Below are positions 46,723-56,791 of a DNA stretch of 64,000 bases, piece after piece. A program made the translations under genes and the position numbers. The first letter of the stretch is position 1; every line of letters starts with the position of its first letter. The notes beneath the pieces are model-generated. The model made no database searches. It was not told the DNA's origin and worked only from the letters and a program-made list of their open reading frames with translations. Source of the stretch: Cystobasidiopsis lactophilus (lineage: Eukaryota > Basidiomycota > Agaricostilbomycetes > Agaricostilbales > Chionosphaeraceae); contig BCIO01000006.1 in assembly GCA_001599975.1 (NCBI GenBank), positions 1,483,587 to 1,547,586 of the forward strand, read 5' to 3'.

Positions 46723-48389
46723 TCAAAAGGGAGGGGTCGAATTCGGTCTGGAGTACAGGAGGAAGGTGCCCGCGCCAAACCAGAAAGCCAGGATCACAAA
46801 GATTTGGATGGTCGAAGCTTGATCGAGCCTCGTGAGGTTGAAGTAGAAGCCGATGAGGATGAAGGGAACGAAGAAGAAGGCGTGAATGCCGAGCACGGAG
46901 GCCATGCGGACGAGCTTGTTCTCAAGGAAGACGGTGGCGATAGTGTCGAGTACTAGGACCAGGAGGATGATGAAGCCCAGGGTCGGGAGACGGAAAGTGG
47001 CCCAGACTAAGAAGAGGTGGCGAGTCAAAATAGGGAGGAATCAAAGGAAGAAAGAGTCGCACTTGGTCGATTGGCAGCTTCGAGAGGCTCGCTCCAGGCT
47101 TCTTCAGTTTCGACCACCTCCTTGTTGAACGCTTCAGATTTGGTCTGGAGCGAATCGATGTAGCCCCAGAGCTTGTCCCATTTGTGGACATCGACTTCCA
47201 GAGTGTCAGCATCCTTGACGCCTTTGCCCAACAGAGCTGATGCGAAATCAGCCCCCGTAGTTTCGACCCAGCAAATGTGCTTACCGAAACCGAGATCGTG
47301 CAATTGAAAAATGAGGCCCACCCCTCGCTGGCTTTGCCGATGGAGTGAGGATAGGCGACGATTCAGCTTCGACGAGAGGAATGGTGAAGGGACAAAGTCA
47401 TTGGACGGGTGGATGCGAGCCAAAAACTTCTTCTCATCATCCGGTAAATCATGATGTTGGCTGTTATGAAGGCCGCTGGTGTCTGGCTCTCGCTGGACCG
47501 GGGCGGTCTTGCCCGCGGCGTCTTCTCCCGGCGCAAGGGATGGCAGAGCAGCTTCACCCACACCTTGGCGACCAATGCCACGGTCAATCAGAGCAAAGGC
47601 TTGGGCGGACTCGTGCTGCGCAGCAGGCTTCGTCGTCTCGTCGTCCCTTCCCGCCTCTTCGTCCGTCTCCTTGTGCGCAGGCCTCCAAAAGCGCCTGCGC
47701 CGGGGTTCTGCAGCACCACCACCTTGATCTCCTTTGGTCGGAGCTTTGCCGTCGACTTTGGGATCTCCAGGCGGCGGCTGGTTCACGGCAGGCTCTAGCG
47801 CATCAGTACCGGTCGTTGGTGCAGGCCCCGTCGCATCGGGGTTTGGTGCCACGTAGCCATCTTTTGCTTTGGCACTTGTTGTATCAGGAGGCGGCGGCTC
47901 GGTTGCTCTGGAGGGGGACGAACCCGAGAGTGCCTGTCAAACTCTGTTGTGGCTCCTGTGAGGAAGAGAGCTCACGGTGGCCTGGAACACAACTTGGAGC
48001 GGCAGAATTCGTCTAGCACCCGCAGGCGCAAGCTAGGCGTGTGCTGTCAGGAAGAGAGGCCGCCAGAGCACGAGCTGCACAGGGGACTTACGTGCGAAAA
48101 TGCTCTGGCTTTAGGGCGAAGAGGTTTGGGCACGGCTGCCCGTCGCCTTGCACATACATATCTTGCAGGCTGCATGTAAAGATCGTGATCACGGAGGCGA
48201 TTTGGGCTCGAAAGAAAGCCTTGTGATCTGTCCCCTTTTCCGCGAGGTTGGTGGGCTGCCAAAACTGTCAGGCCACCGCAAAAGCCGCTCTCTAAATCAG
48301 CTCACGACTTTAGGCAGCCTGTAGCTCTGCCGGATCAATCGCGACAGCGCACCGGCCGAGACGTCGGGCGCCGGCTGCTGCTCGTCCAT
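46723..48389 (-). CDS. Membrane protein with three C-terminal helices, unrecognised
   Basis: I do not recognise the family. The start at 48389 (MDEQQPAPDVSAGALSRLIR) is joined across an intron at about 48259-48302 to FWQPTNLAEKGTDHKAFFRA, QIASVITIFTCSLQDMYVQG and PEHFRTLRLRVLDEFCRSKL. An intron at about 47899-47967 then leads to a long Pro-rich linker with an Arg patch (RRRRFWR). Further on are QRGVGLIFQLHDLGF and VDVHKWDKLWGYIDSLQTKS. The end has three hydrophobic helices (LGFIILLVLVLDTIATVFL, SVLGIHAFFFVPFILIGFYF and IQIFVILAFWFGAGTFLLY) and stops at 46723. Splice sites were chosen to keep the frame and good peptides; an internal ATG at 48175 in another frame gives a less plausible protein. 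Confidence 0.65.
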
Positions 48390-48590
48390 CGCGGTTCAAG
48401 CCAAAGAAGCTCCAACCCGTCTGCAGCGCCCCGTAGTAGTCGCATCTTTCGATACGAATGCTTCCAGCTAGTATTCAGTTAAAAGTGAGAAATGTCCACG
48501 ATTCAACGGGCGATAGGCACTGAGCCTCAAGTCGGCCCTGCCAAACGCCACCGTAAGATGAAGGCGCGCGTTCTTGCCTCCGGACCCAGG

Positions 48591-48978
48591 TTAGCTCATT
48601 CGGAGCATGTCCACGAGCTTGCCCCAACTGCCCTTCGCCTTCACCTGAGGAACAGCCATGCCCCTAGCCAGCGCAGCGGCCGAGTCCATAAGGCCCTGCG
48701 CGACGCCCATGTCGACTGCCAGCCGGGCAATTCAGCGGGGGGTGACGGGGCACAGAGCGGCCAGCACACACGTTCAATGATCGTCTTCTGCTCCACATGG
48801 GCCATCAGACCGAGGGTCAGGCATCAAGCAAAGGCGAGCTCACCTCGATCCCATAGCTCTCCGGGTCGATTTCCTTGGCCTCCAGCCTGCGTTTGAGCTC
48901 GTCCAGGGTGGCCTGCATCTCTCGTATCTCGGCGGCCTTCATGTCCCGCGTCCAGGCAAAATGCGCGCGCACGTCCAT
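48591..48978 (-). CDS. Very small coiled-coil protein, about 91 residues
   Basis: Three exons give a short helical protein: MDVRAHFAWTRDMKAAEIRE with MQATLDELKRRLEAKEIDPE and SYGIE, then a 16-nt exon KTIIEL, then DMGVAQGLMDSAAALARGMA and a basic end GSWGKLVDMLRMS with the stop at 48591-48593. The two introns are both 56 nt. The size, helical heptads and small-residue C-terminal part recall subunits of small coiled-coil complexes such as kinetochore DASH proteins, but I cannot name it. Easily missed by gene finders because no exon is long. Confidence 0.6.
48772..48787 (-). other. 16-nt microexon of the small coiled-coil gene
   Basis: On the minus strand AAGACGATCATTGAAC lies between GAGCAG and GTGTGT. 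Both flanking introns are 56 nt. The join gives SYGIE-KTIIEL-DMGVAQ and is the only one I found that keeps both outer exons in frame. Confidence 0.65.
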
Positions 48979-50021
48979 ACTGGCAAGTCGAGGAGATGGC
49001 TCAAGAACGAATCAGGCACTGCCAGCTGGCTTTTGTCCCCCACACGTCATCATACATTGTTGTCTGCTTTGGTCTTGCTGCACTGCACACCGTCTCTAGT
49101 GATACTCTAGCTGCTGTCTAGGCGCTCGGCTTGCTCTCGCGCGGCCCAGGGTCTTCCAAAACCGCCCATTTCGCGCGGACGATCAGTGCCCACGGTGATA
49201 GCTCGCGCTCCCTTCCATTTGCTAGGCTTGCGCTCGACTTTTTGTTGAGAACATGTGTTCGGGGGGCCAACTCTGTCCCGTTAACAGAGACCGAAGTCAT
49301 GAATCGGCGTCCCGCCCTGTTCGACTTGCTTGTGTTGCTGCCGAACTTGGGACCTTGCCTCTTCCAAGCTGGGCCTTGAAGCATGGCTTGTAGCAGTATC
49401 ATGATGAAGCATCTAGTGTCGTCTCTGCGTGCCGCTGTATTGCCCTCGAGAACCAAAGCTAGCGGCACTACTGATTCGCTTCCTCAGCATCCTCAGCTGT
49501 CGGTGAGTTCAGGGCCCTCTATCAGTTGTGCAACAAGAGAAGCTGACTGTCCTCTTCCACAGATTCAACGCACTGCTCCAAGAGGGCGATCGATGGCAAG
49601 GCGTGAGAATGAGGGTTAAAATTGGTGGGTGGGACTTCTCGCAGTCGGCCCATTGGAACCTCTCAAGTAGAGATACTTCTCACAGGGCTGTTAGCAAAGC
49701 TCATGGTCCAGGTTTCCCGGATTGACAAGTGGATTGGCTAAGCAATCATTCGTCGACCGGCTGGCGAATCCCAAGACCTGTTCACCACCGCCAAGTAATG
49801 CGCTCTTTGCAGTCCACTCTGCAGTGTCTCCGTCCTAAAATTGACCATCGTACAACACTCCATCTCTCCAATACCCTGTCGCGTCACCGATAACCGCATG
49901 GAAAACGACATGACAGGGCTGTTCAGTTGTGCACGCCTCCTCCCCTCCACAAAGGATTTTCACTCTTTCGTTCCACTTCGCTCTCCAGCCACCAGTTTCT
50001 TCGTCCTTACTCACCACCGCT
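48979..50021. other. Interval before the zinc-knuckle cluster
   Basis: A 1.04-kb stretch with no gene I can support. Splice-like sites occur around 49504-49561, but the peptides are short and unremarkable. It may hold the promoter of the first cluster gene. Confidence 0.4.
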
Positions 50022-50941
50022 ATGGGTGTCCCTGGCCCGAAGGCACTGCGGAAGAAAGCCAAGAAGTCGGCCGCTCGCCAGATCCGCGCTGGAGCGCCAG
50101 GCTCCAGCAAGCAGCTACGAAAAGCTGTCGAAGCTGACATGCGAGCCTCAAGAGTCAACAACATTCTCCAGAACACACACAGGGTGTGCGCCGACCACTT
50201 CAGATCCGGCTTCTGCCCTCGCCGCGAAAGCTGCCAATACGCGAATTCGCACGAGGAAGCGCCCCATGAGATCCGAGAGCGCCTCCTCTGTGCAACCGAA
50301 CAGCAAAAGGATACCGGACCTGCCGCAGCAAGGGATGCCGCTTCATCCGTAGGCACCTTCATCTAAACTTTTGCCCGGAGGAAACCTCATCGGAAGGCAA
50401 ACGCAGATGTCGCTGCTAAAAAAGGCCCTGATGTGAGCGCTTGGGATATATCTAGGAATCGAGCTTATTTCTTTCGCTCAACTGTTCACAGGGTGACCTC
50501 GATCGGCTTCAGCCGCCGAAGCCTCGGGCAGTGGCGACTTCAGCTCCTTCCTACTTGAAGAAGCTGATCAAGAGGAACACTGCTCCCTTGCCCACGAATA
50601 CCTCCGACAACCATGACGATATGAAAAGCACGCCTACGAAGTCCATGGGAACCAAAGCGGCCAGCCAGTCGAGCGGCTCCAAGGATGACACCGTCGACTG
50701 GGAATATGGTGGGTGACTTTGACTCCAAGCCGACACCAAGAGATGTTTTTGCTCATTCAAGTCCACAGAGATGCTCTCGATAGAGGTCGCCACCCTGAAA
50801 GAGCAGCTCGAGGCCAAGACGCGCGAGAACGACCGGCTCAAGATCAAGAAGCAGAAGTACAAGCAGCGCTGCAAGGCTCTTCGCGCCGTTATCTCTGAGA
50901 AGGAGAAGGCCGCTACCTGTGGGACTCGTTTGCTTCTATGA
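50022..50941 (+). CDS. Zinc-knuckle/coiled-coil family protein, copy A (frame broken once)
   Basis: First member of a five-gene family. A basic N-terminus (MGVPGPKALRKKAKKSAARQ) precedes finger 1 at 50187: C-ADHFRSGF-C-PRRES-C-QYANS-H. Twelve residues later is the first Cys of finger 2. The continuation of finger 2 (YRT-C-RSKG-C-RFI) is in another frame, and an intron (50349-50406) completes the final His codon, as in copies C-E. The shift lies around the A-run at 50305-50308, where one more A would give C-X10-C-X4-C-X3-H; it is either a real lesion or a base-calling error. Downstream exons are intact: a Lys/Ser-rich linker (50492-50708), then a coiled coil (IEVATLKEQLEAKTRENDRL) ending at 50941. 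Introns of 58, 59 and 60 nt. Confidence 0.65.
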
Positions 50942-51624
50942 ACGGGAATCAATCTCTTACCGAGTCGGTGGAACCATCTTCCCAGAGCTTGTGCTTATGT
51001 CAAGGAAGTCATCTGGCGCGTGGTGAGTTGGGTCCTGTCACTTCCACAAATGGGAAGCTTTTTGAAGTCATCTCACAGAGGAGCAAGGGCCTTGCCAACA
51101 TCGGGCTGGAAAAGGTGGAAAGTGGGTGGGGTAGACCGCCGCGGGAGCCTCGAGCTTTGCTTGCACTCATCCAAGCACATCTTACAATCACAACAATTCG
51201 ATTGTACGACGCGCTGAGCTCACTGCTGAGTTTGCCGCCATTCGCCACCGCGGCCTCGCCTTTTGCCTCCGCTCAGCCGACACTTGGCCAATGCTTTTCT
51301 GCCCTTTTCGAGCGGCGCAAGTGCCCTCAATAAGCTCTAGTGCACTGTTCGCGGATGGCTGCGTGAGGCACCTGCCCTAAGAATGCCCACTCCACTCTCC
51401 GCCGCCGTGCTTGAAGTCCGCCGCCCTTCGAAGCGGGACGAAGCTCTCCTTGCCGGACGTCTGTGAATCTGCTGCCTTTGCACCTCTTGTGATCTTAAGC
51501 CTATTCCACAAGTGATGCACGCCCAGAGCAAGGCGGCGGCTTCTGTTCTTTGTTGTCGGCGCGTCTGACAAATTTTGGCCGCTTCCCGTCCCCCTTGTCT
51601 CTCTGCCTTGCGGACCAGTCTTGC
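50942..51624. other. Spacer between cluster copies A and B
   Basis: No gene is supported. The sequence near 51230-51310 is rich in pyrimidines and could belong to the promoter of copy B. Confidence 0.4.
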
Positions 51625-53083
51625 ATGAAGGAGGAGGACTTTGGTGTCTGCTTGGCGCTCGCTAAGCATGGGAACTGTCCTCTGCGCTCGAAATGCCCTC
51701 AGATCGACTCGCACCAAACACCTTTGAACGAGCTTCGGGAAGCCAGCAAATGTCCGCCCGAGTCCTACGCCTCTATCAAAACGACTGGCACTTCCACTTG
51801 CCCAGATTGGGCCCGGTGCCCGTACATCCACGCTGCGGATCTGCTCGTTCCCGTGGCTCAGTTCAGCCAAGGCCAAGGGCCAAATCGTCTCAGCTCGGTT
51901 TGTGCTCTCCAGTCCTGTCCAGCATGGGTGTAACCAAGGCTAAGTTTGGCCCCATCAGGTGCTCAAGCGAGGCAAGTCGATCAAGGAAGCGAAGGACGAG
52001 GCGGAAAAGTTGAGGGGCGAAGTGTCGGAGCTGAACGCGACCCTTCAAAGCGTGCGGGCGGCCAAGGGCAAGGCGGTAGAGGCCAAGGTCAAAGCTCAAG
52101 AGGCCAAGGTCGAGGCAGAGGAGGCAAGAGCCAAAGCGGAGGAAGCGAGAGCCAAAGCGGAGAAGAGCGGCAAGGTTGCGCGTGATAGGGGAGACAGGCT
52201 CAAGGACAAGCTCCAAAAGGCTAACAAACAGGCCAGTGAAGCTGCAGGTACGCTTCATTGCTCTGGATCCTTGTGGCAACCAAGGTTTTGCGCTGACGCG
52301 GGTCAAATCGATACAGAGCGGGAAGCCGACCTGCAAGAGGAGCAGACCAAGCTGCGAGACGATGTTGCAAGACTGCTACAGCATCTCCGAAAGTCTCAGA
52401 AGCGAGTGCAAGCTCACGAGGATCTGGAGGAAGAAGTGCTCGCCCTTCGCCAGTTCAAAGACGACTCTCTGGATTTAGGCACGCAGGACGCCCAGGTCGA
52501 CCAGATCTTCAACCTCCAGGCTCAAGTCGTGCGCCTCACTCAAGAGCGACGAGACCTGGAAGAGCAGCTGGGCCAGGCCGAGAATGAAGAGATGCTCGAT
52601 AGCCTTCTCAAGATCAACGCCGAGCTCTCCCTCACCAACGCCAAATCGGCCGAAGTCTCGCGCGTCGCCAAGTTGCAGCGCGACAAGCACCGTGCTAAAG
52701 CCCAGCGGTTGCAGGCTCAAGTGGACGAACAGAAGTCGGCGGTTTCCGAACGTGACGCGTATAAGACCCAGCTGCAGGCGCTGCAAGATGCCTATCATGC
52801 ATTGGAAGTCAGGCACGAAGGCTTGAAGCTCGACCACGCCCAGCAGTTGAAGGCCAGCAAGAAGTCGTCGAGGAGGCAACGATCCTTCTCACCTCCGTCT
52901 TCATCCTCTTCATCGCCACCCTCTACTCCCCCTCCGCCAACAAAGTGCAAGACGAAGGCTTCCAGTGGAACGGGGGCGGATGGCAAAGCGGCCAAGAAGA
53001 GAAAGGGCAATAACCGGGTGCGCACTCCAACGCCACATCCTTTCAAGGCGCGAACCACGGTGCATGTAATCGAGCTCGACTAG
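51625..53083 (+). CDS. Zinc-knuckle/coiled-coil family protein, copy B (long coiled coil)
   Basis: Starts at 51625 (MKEEDFGV). Finger 1 is C-LALAKHGN-C-PLRSK-C-PQIDS-H, then 12 residues, then finger 2 with wider spacing: C-X14-C-PDWAR-C-PYI-H. Unlike the other copies the final His is encoded without an intron inside its codon. Introns lie at about 51898-51959 and 52248-52314. The rest is an unusually long coiled coil (about 270 residues), beginning with alternating Ala/Glu/Lys repeats (EEARAKA) and continuing LRDDVARLLQHLRKSQKRVQ, DQIFNLQAQVVRLTQERRDL and KHRAKAQRLQAQVDEQKSAV. It ends in a Ser/Pro-rich, basic tail (KSSRRQRSFSPPSSSS) that looks like a nuclear signal. Function unknown. Confidence 0.78.
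52085..52172 (+). repeat. Ala/Glu/Lys-rich short repeat in copy B
   Basis: Several near-identical units of about 21 nt encode AEEARAK-type heptads (KVEAEEARAKAEEARAKAE). The heptad period fits a single alpha helix or coiled coil. The repeat is specific to copy B in this cluster. Confidence 0.7.
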
Positions 53084-53163
53084 TCTAGGAAAAGCGCTTG
53101 TGAATTCATCTTGCTCTATATCATAAACACAATACAATCCGAAAAACCAAATACAAGCCCAAT

Positions 53164-55342
53164 CTAAACCGAATACCTGAAGTGGACATTTTCTGTGTGA
53201 AGCAACAGACAAGTCAGACCCAGCCAGTCGAGGAAAGGTAGCAGAGGAAGGAACATACGGCGATCAGTCATTCCGCTCTCCGCGTTCATTTCGCCAATGC
53301 GCTCCTGCTCCTCCTTCGAGATGCCAGCAGCTTGGGCAGCGCGGTCGCGGCGCCTGTTCTCGACGGCGTAGTAGATGCGCCAGCCGACCATGATGGCGAG
53401 CTCAAGGGCGTACATGGTGGCGCTGATGGCTATGCCCTTGAGGTAGCGCGGCGCATCGGTCTGGGTGGCGTCACCGAGTCAGCATACGCCCACCGGCGAC
53501 ACGTCAGAAAGGCGAGCTCACAGAACGGAAGATCTGGGGACCAATGCTGTTCCCGCAAGCGTAGGCGATGAACAAGAGGGAGAGAAGGACGGTCTTCTTG
53601 GTGCGGCCAGCCACATTGGAAGGAACAAACTGAGTTCCGACATCAGGTCTGATCAAGCTTGAATGAGGAAGCATAGTGCGTACAGTCTGAATAAGGAAGC
53701 CACTGATGCCACCGGTCTGGCCGAACAAGTACATGGCAAATTTTTGGTTGCGGTTGGACGAGGTGGTGGGGATGAAGGCGAGGAGGAACAGGCAGACAAT
53801 GCTGGGGATCAAAGCACCGAGCATGAACCAGACTGTTCGTATTTTGCGTCAGCATAGAGATTTGATGTGGAAGGAGGCAGATAACGAGGCAGATAACGAA
53901 CAGCGAATGCGGGTGTAGCGGAGGGTGAGGAAGCCAAGTGCCATGTACAGCCCAAACTGGTAGCAGTTGATGGGCAGGGTTCCACGAAGAATGGTGTCCA
54001 GCGCCGAGAAACCAAAGGACTTGATGACCAGGTTGCCTTTGCGCCCATCAAAATCAGTCCGAGACCGTAGACAGATGCCAAGGGGAGGAACTCACCAAAA
54101 GTCTGAACGCCAGAGTTGGGAAGGCCATTGACCAAAGTGGCGAAGAAGTAGAAGTAGGTCTGGGGGTCTTGGAACACCTCGCGGGCTTGGACCCAGTCCC
54201 AAGGCTGCTTTTCCCGGTCGGTGCCGGTCTTGTTGGCGACGGTGCGGGCGGCGGTCATGCGCTTCTCTTCTTCACTGAGCCATAAAACTTCACGAGGAGT
54301 ACCAAGAAACTGTTAAATCGCAACCGAGCAGTTATTTTCTGTTGGCAACGTCGCACAGCAGGAGACAGACGCACGAAAAGAGCCAAGATGCCGGTGAAGA
54401 TAGTGAAAGCGCCGAGGAAGTAGGAGATCCTATTCGCCAAAACCCAATGAGAACAGCTCTGGCTGTGGTTCAAGAGGGAAACCTACGAGCGCCAGGCACG
54501 GAGAGGATCGACAGCCTCGGCCTTCTTAGCGATGAAGTAGATGCAGATGTTGGAGATGGCGCCAAAGCTGAACGGCGCTGTGCCCCAAACCAAGCATCGT
54601 AGGGTGTGCTCCCGCTTCGTGTAGAAGGCGCCGGTGATAATGAGGAAAGCAGGTGCGATGGCGCATTCGCAGATACCTGTTCGATGCCCACCTCTCAATA
54701 TGACAGTTCGCCAAATCTGGAGCGTAGAACGAACCTTGGAAGAAGCGAAGAGCAGCGAGTTCAGCAAAAGTGTTGGAGACGCCAATGACGGTGACAATGA
54801 CGCCCCAAACGATCATGAGCGCGGCGACGCTGCGGCCAACGTGGGTGCGCTGCATGACCCAGTTGGCGGGGAACTCGGCGACCAAGTAGGCGATGAAGAA
54901 GAGCGTGGTGAGCATGGAGAACTGCTGGCCGACCAAGTGGGTGTCTTTGATCAGGCCGAAGGTTGCTTGCTGGGCTGTAGCGTGCCTTTTAATCAGCCCC
55001 AATTCTGGCTCCAGGCAGAAGAAAGCTTACATGTGGACGACTTGTCAGCTTGGACCAAGCCATAAGCGAGCCACAACATGGGAAGAAGGATGAGGTCCGT
55101 CTTCAGCCGAAGCCTGCTGAATTGGGCCGGAGTGTCTACGTCGCTCTTCGTCAGCTTCCACTAGATCAGCAACCAGCATATGACTCACACTGCAAGGTAG
55201 CTTCGATGGTATCGACGGCCACTTCCGAGACGAAAACTTTCGCCGCCTTATCGCTGGTGACCGAAGGCATGGCTTCTTCAGTTGAGCCGCTGACAGACCA
55301 GGCGAGCGTGTCCTTCTCGTTCAAAGTTGGTGAAGCAGACAT
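53164..55342 (-). CDS. MFS transporter, allantoate-permease (Dal5) type
   Basis: A plasma-membrane major-facilitator transporter of the anion:cation symporter group, which imports organic acids, ureido compounds or vitamins. The start at 55342 (MSASPTLNEKDTLAWSVSGS) is followed by a cytosolic N-terminus and the first helices (LILLPMLWLAYGLVQADKSS). Then come QQATFGLIKDTHLVGQQFSM, AYLVAEFPANWVMQRTHVGR, GICECAIAPAFLIITGAFYT, the central loop with REVFQDPQTYFYFFATLVNG, and the second half ending FRSTDAPRYLKGIAI, YALELAIMVGWRIYYAVENR and VHFRYSV at 53164. About nine short introns. The order of helices and the short motifs fit Dal5-like permeases. The cargo cannot be read. It lies between copies B and C of the zinc-knuckle family. 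Confidence 0.88.
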
Positions 55343-55662
55343 TGGGTACTATAGTCGATGGGCAGAGGGGCAAGTGGCAAAAAAGCAGCGAGCCAACAGT
55401 GATAGGGAGATGGCAGGGAGAGGATGTGATGCGAAGGGAAGGAAGAGACGCATTTTAAATGTCAGCAGGCGTGTTTACGACTCCCGCCAGACTGCCTATC
55501 GATTAAGCGCCGGCGGACCACAGAACGGGCCAAGGCGCATGTTGGCGGATTTACAGCAGGCGACGTTTTTCCCTTGTTCCGCTCCCAATCATTGTGCTCA
55601 AAAATGGTTTTCTTCCACTTGCTTGACACTGCCAAAGTCTGTTACGCGCGCAACGAACGAAG
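55343..55662. promoter_or_regulatory. Divergent promoter region (transporter / GST)
   Basis: The 320-base spacer lies between the start codons of the MFS transporter and the GST, so both promoters must be here. No clear motif is visible. Confidence 0.45.
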
Positions 55663-56632
55663 ATGGTGTCCACTGCTGCTTTCAAATCCGACGAGTTTGC
55701 CACCGATGCCTCCGGTTTCCGAGTTTATGGCTACATGAGGTCTCCTCGCTGCTTGGCGGCTATGGTAGGCAATCTCCCAAATACCTGCTTGTTATGGGAA
55801 AGTGGGATTCATGGGCATGACAGGTCGTCGCGGACTACTGCGGCTCTCCCGCCCTGCTTGTCGACACCCACCCGGCCGGCTCCAAAGATGGCTTCTTCGA
55901 CGAGCCCTACCACAGCCACTTTCCCTTCGGCAAAGTCCCAGGCTTCTCGCACGGCGACTTTTTCCTAGCCGAGACGCCCGCCATCTTGTCCTACATCGCT
56001 TCCGTTCACGACCCCTTGAAACTGGCTGGTGACACTCGCCAGAGCAGGGCGGAGATTCTGTCTTGGGTGTCTTGGGCTACCTCGATGGCATTTCCAACTC
56101 TTCAGCCTTGGTATGTTGTCCTTTGCCATTGCACAGATTGACTTTTGGGCTCAAGGCGTGGCAGGCTGGACCCCATTCGGAACCATGGTTTCTACAACTA
56201 CGATGCTGTGGCTGCCGCCCGTCGTGCTACTTATGACCTCTTTGCCGTGCTCGATTCGATCCTCGCCACCCGCACTTACTTGGTCGGCAACCAGCTGTCC
56301 TTGGGCGACGTCATGGTAGCTGCCGTTGTTGGGCGAGCTTGCACTTTCGTACAGTCCCTCTCTTTCTCATTAAAACTCCCCTTGCTCAATCTGTTTGGTG
56401 TCCTTGGGCCATGCAGATCTTCGACGCCAAGTTCCGATCTGCCCATCCTCACGTCTTCCGCCACTACGAGCTGATCGCTTCCTGCCCGACGTACGAGAAG
56501 TATGCTGGACCCATCCGCTACATCGAAGAGGAGAACGTGCCTCCAGCTGCTGCGGCCTGGAAGAGCAAGGTGGAGGCTGAGAAGAGACTGGAGCTGGCGA
56601 ACCAGCGATGGGTGCCAGAGCTGCTCTACTAG
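55663..56632 (+). CDS. Glutathione S-transferase, elongation-factor-1-gamma-like
   Basis: A glutathione transferase of the EF1Bgamma/phi-like type; conjugates glutathione or acts as a stabilising domain. The start at 55663 reads MVSTAAFKSDEFATDASGFR. The thioredoxin-like part has KVPGFSHGDFFLAETPAILS (the cis-Pro and Glu-Thr/Ser of the GSH site). After an intron near 56110-56160 the helical part gives YDLFAVLDSILATRTYLVGN, QLSLGDVMVAAVVGRA, then after another intron FDAKFRSAHPHVFRHYELIA and the end RWVPELLY. It has no EF1G C-terminal domain, so it is a free GST. Divergent from the transporter; the pair could be co-expressed for detoxification, which is an inference. Confidence 0.85.
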
Positions 56633-56791
56633 ATCGCCTGATTGTTACTGTTTATACGGTCTGTGTGCTTCATATGGTTCATCTCTACCTTGCAAACCGC
56701 TGTTTTCACCATTTGCCACCCATCGCCCACTTCTTCCTTCGCGCGACGCGTTTTGGTCCTGCCCGTCCATCGCCTTGTTCAAAGTCCTTAT

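Noticed and set aside
48047-48175. ATG at 48175 giving an Arg-rich leader for the membrane protein at 46723-48389
   Set aside because: The other frame of the same exon joins cleanly to the upstream exon at 48389 and to the Pro-rich linker, giving a more natural protein.
49835-50137. Minus-strand frame ending in a protein-like VVFHAVIGDATGYWRDGVLY
   Set aside because: It overlaps the start of zinc-knuckle copy A, has no start or known domain, and is most simply a chance antisense frame.
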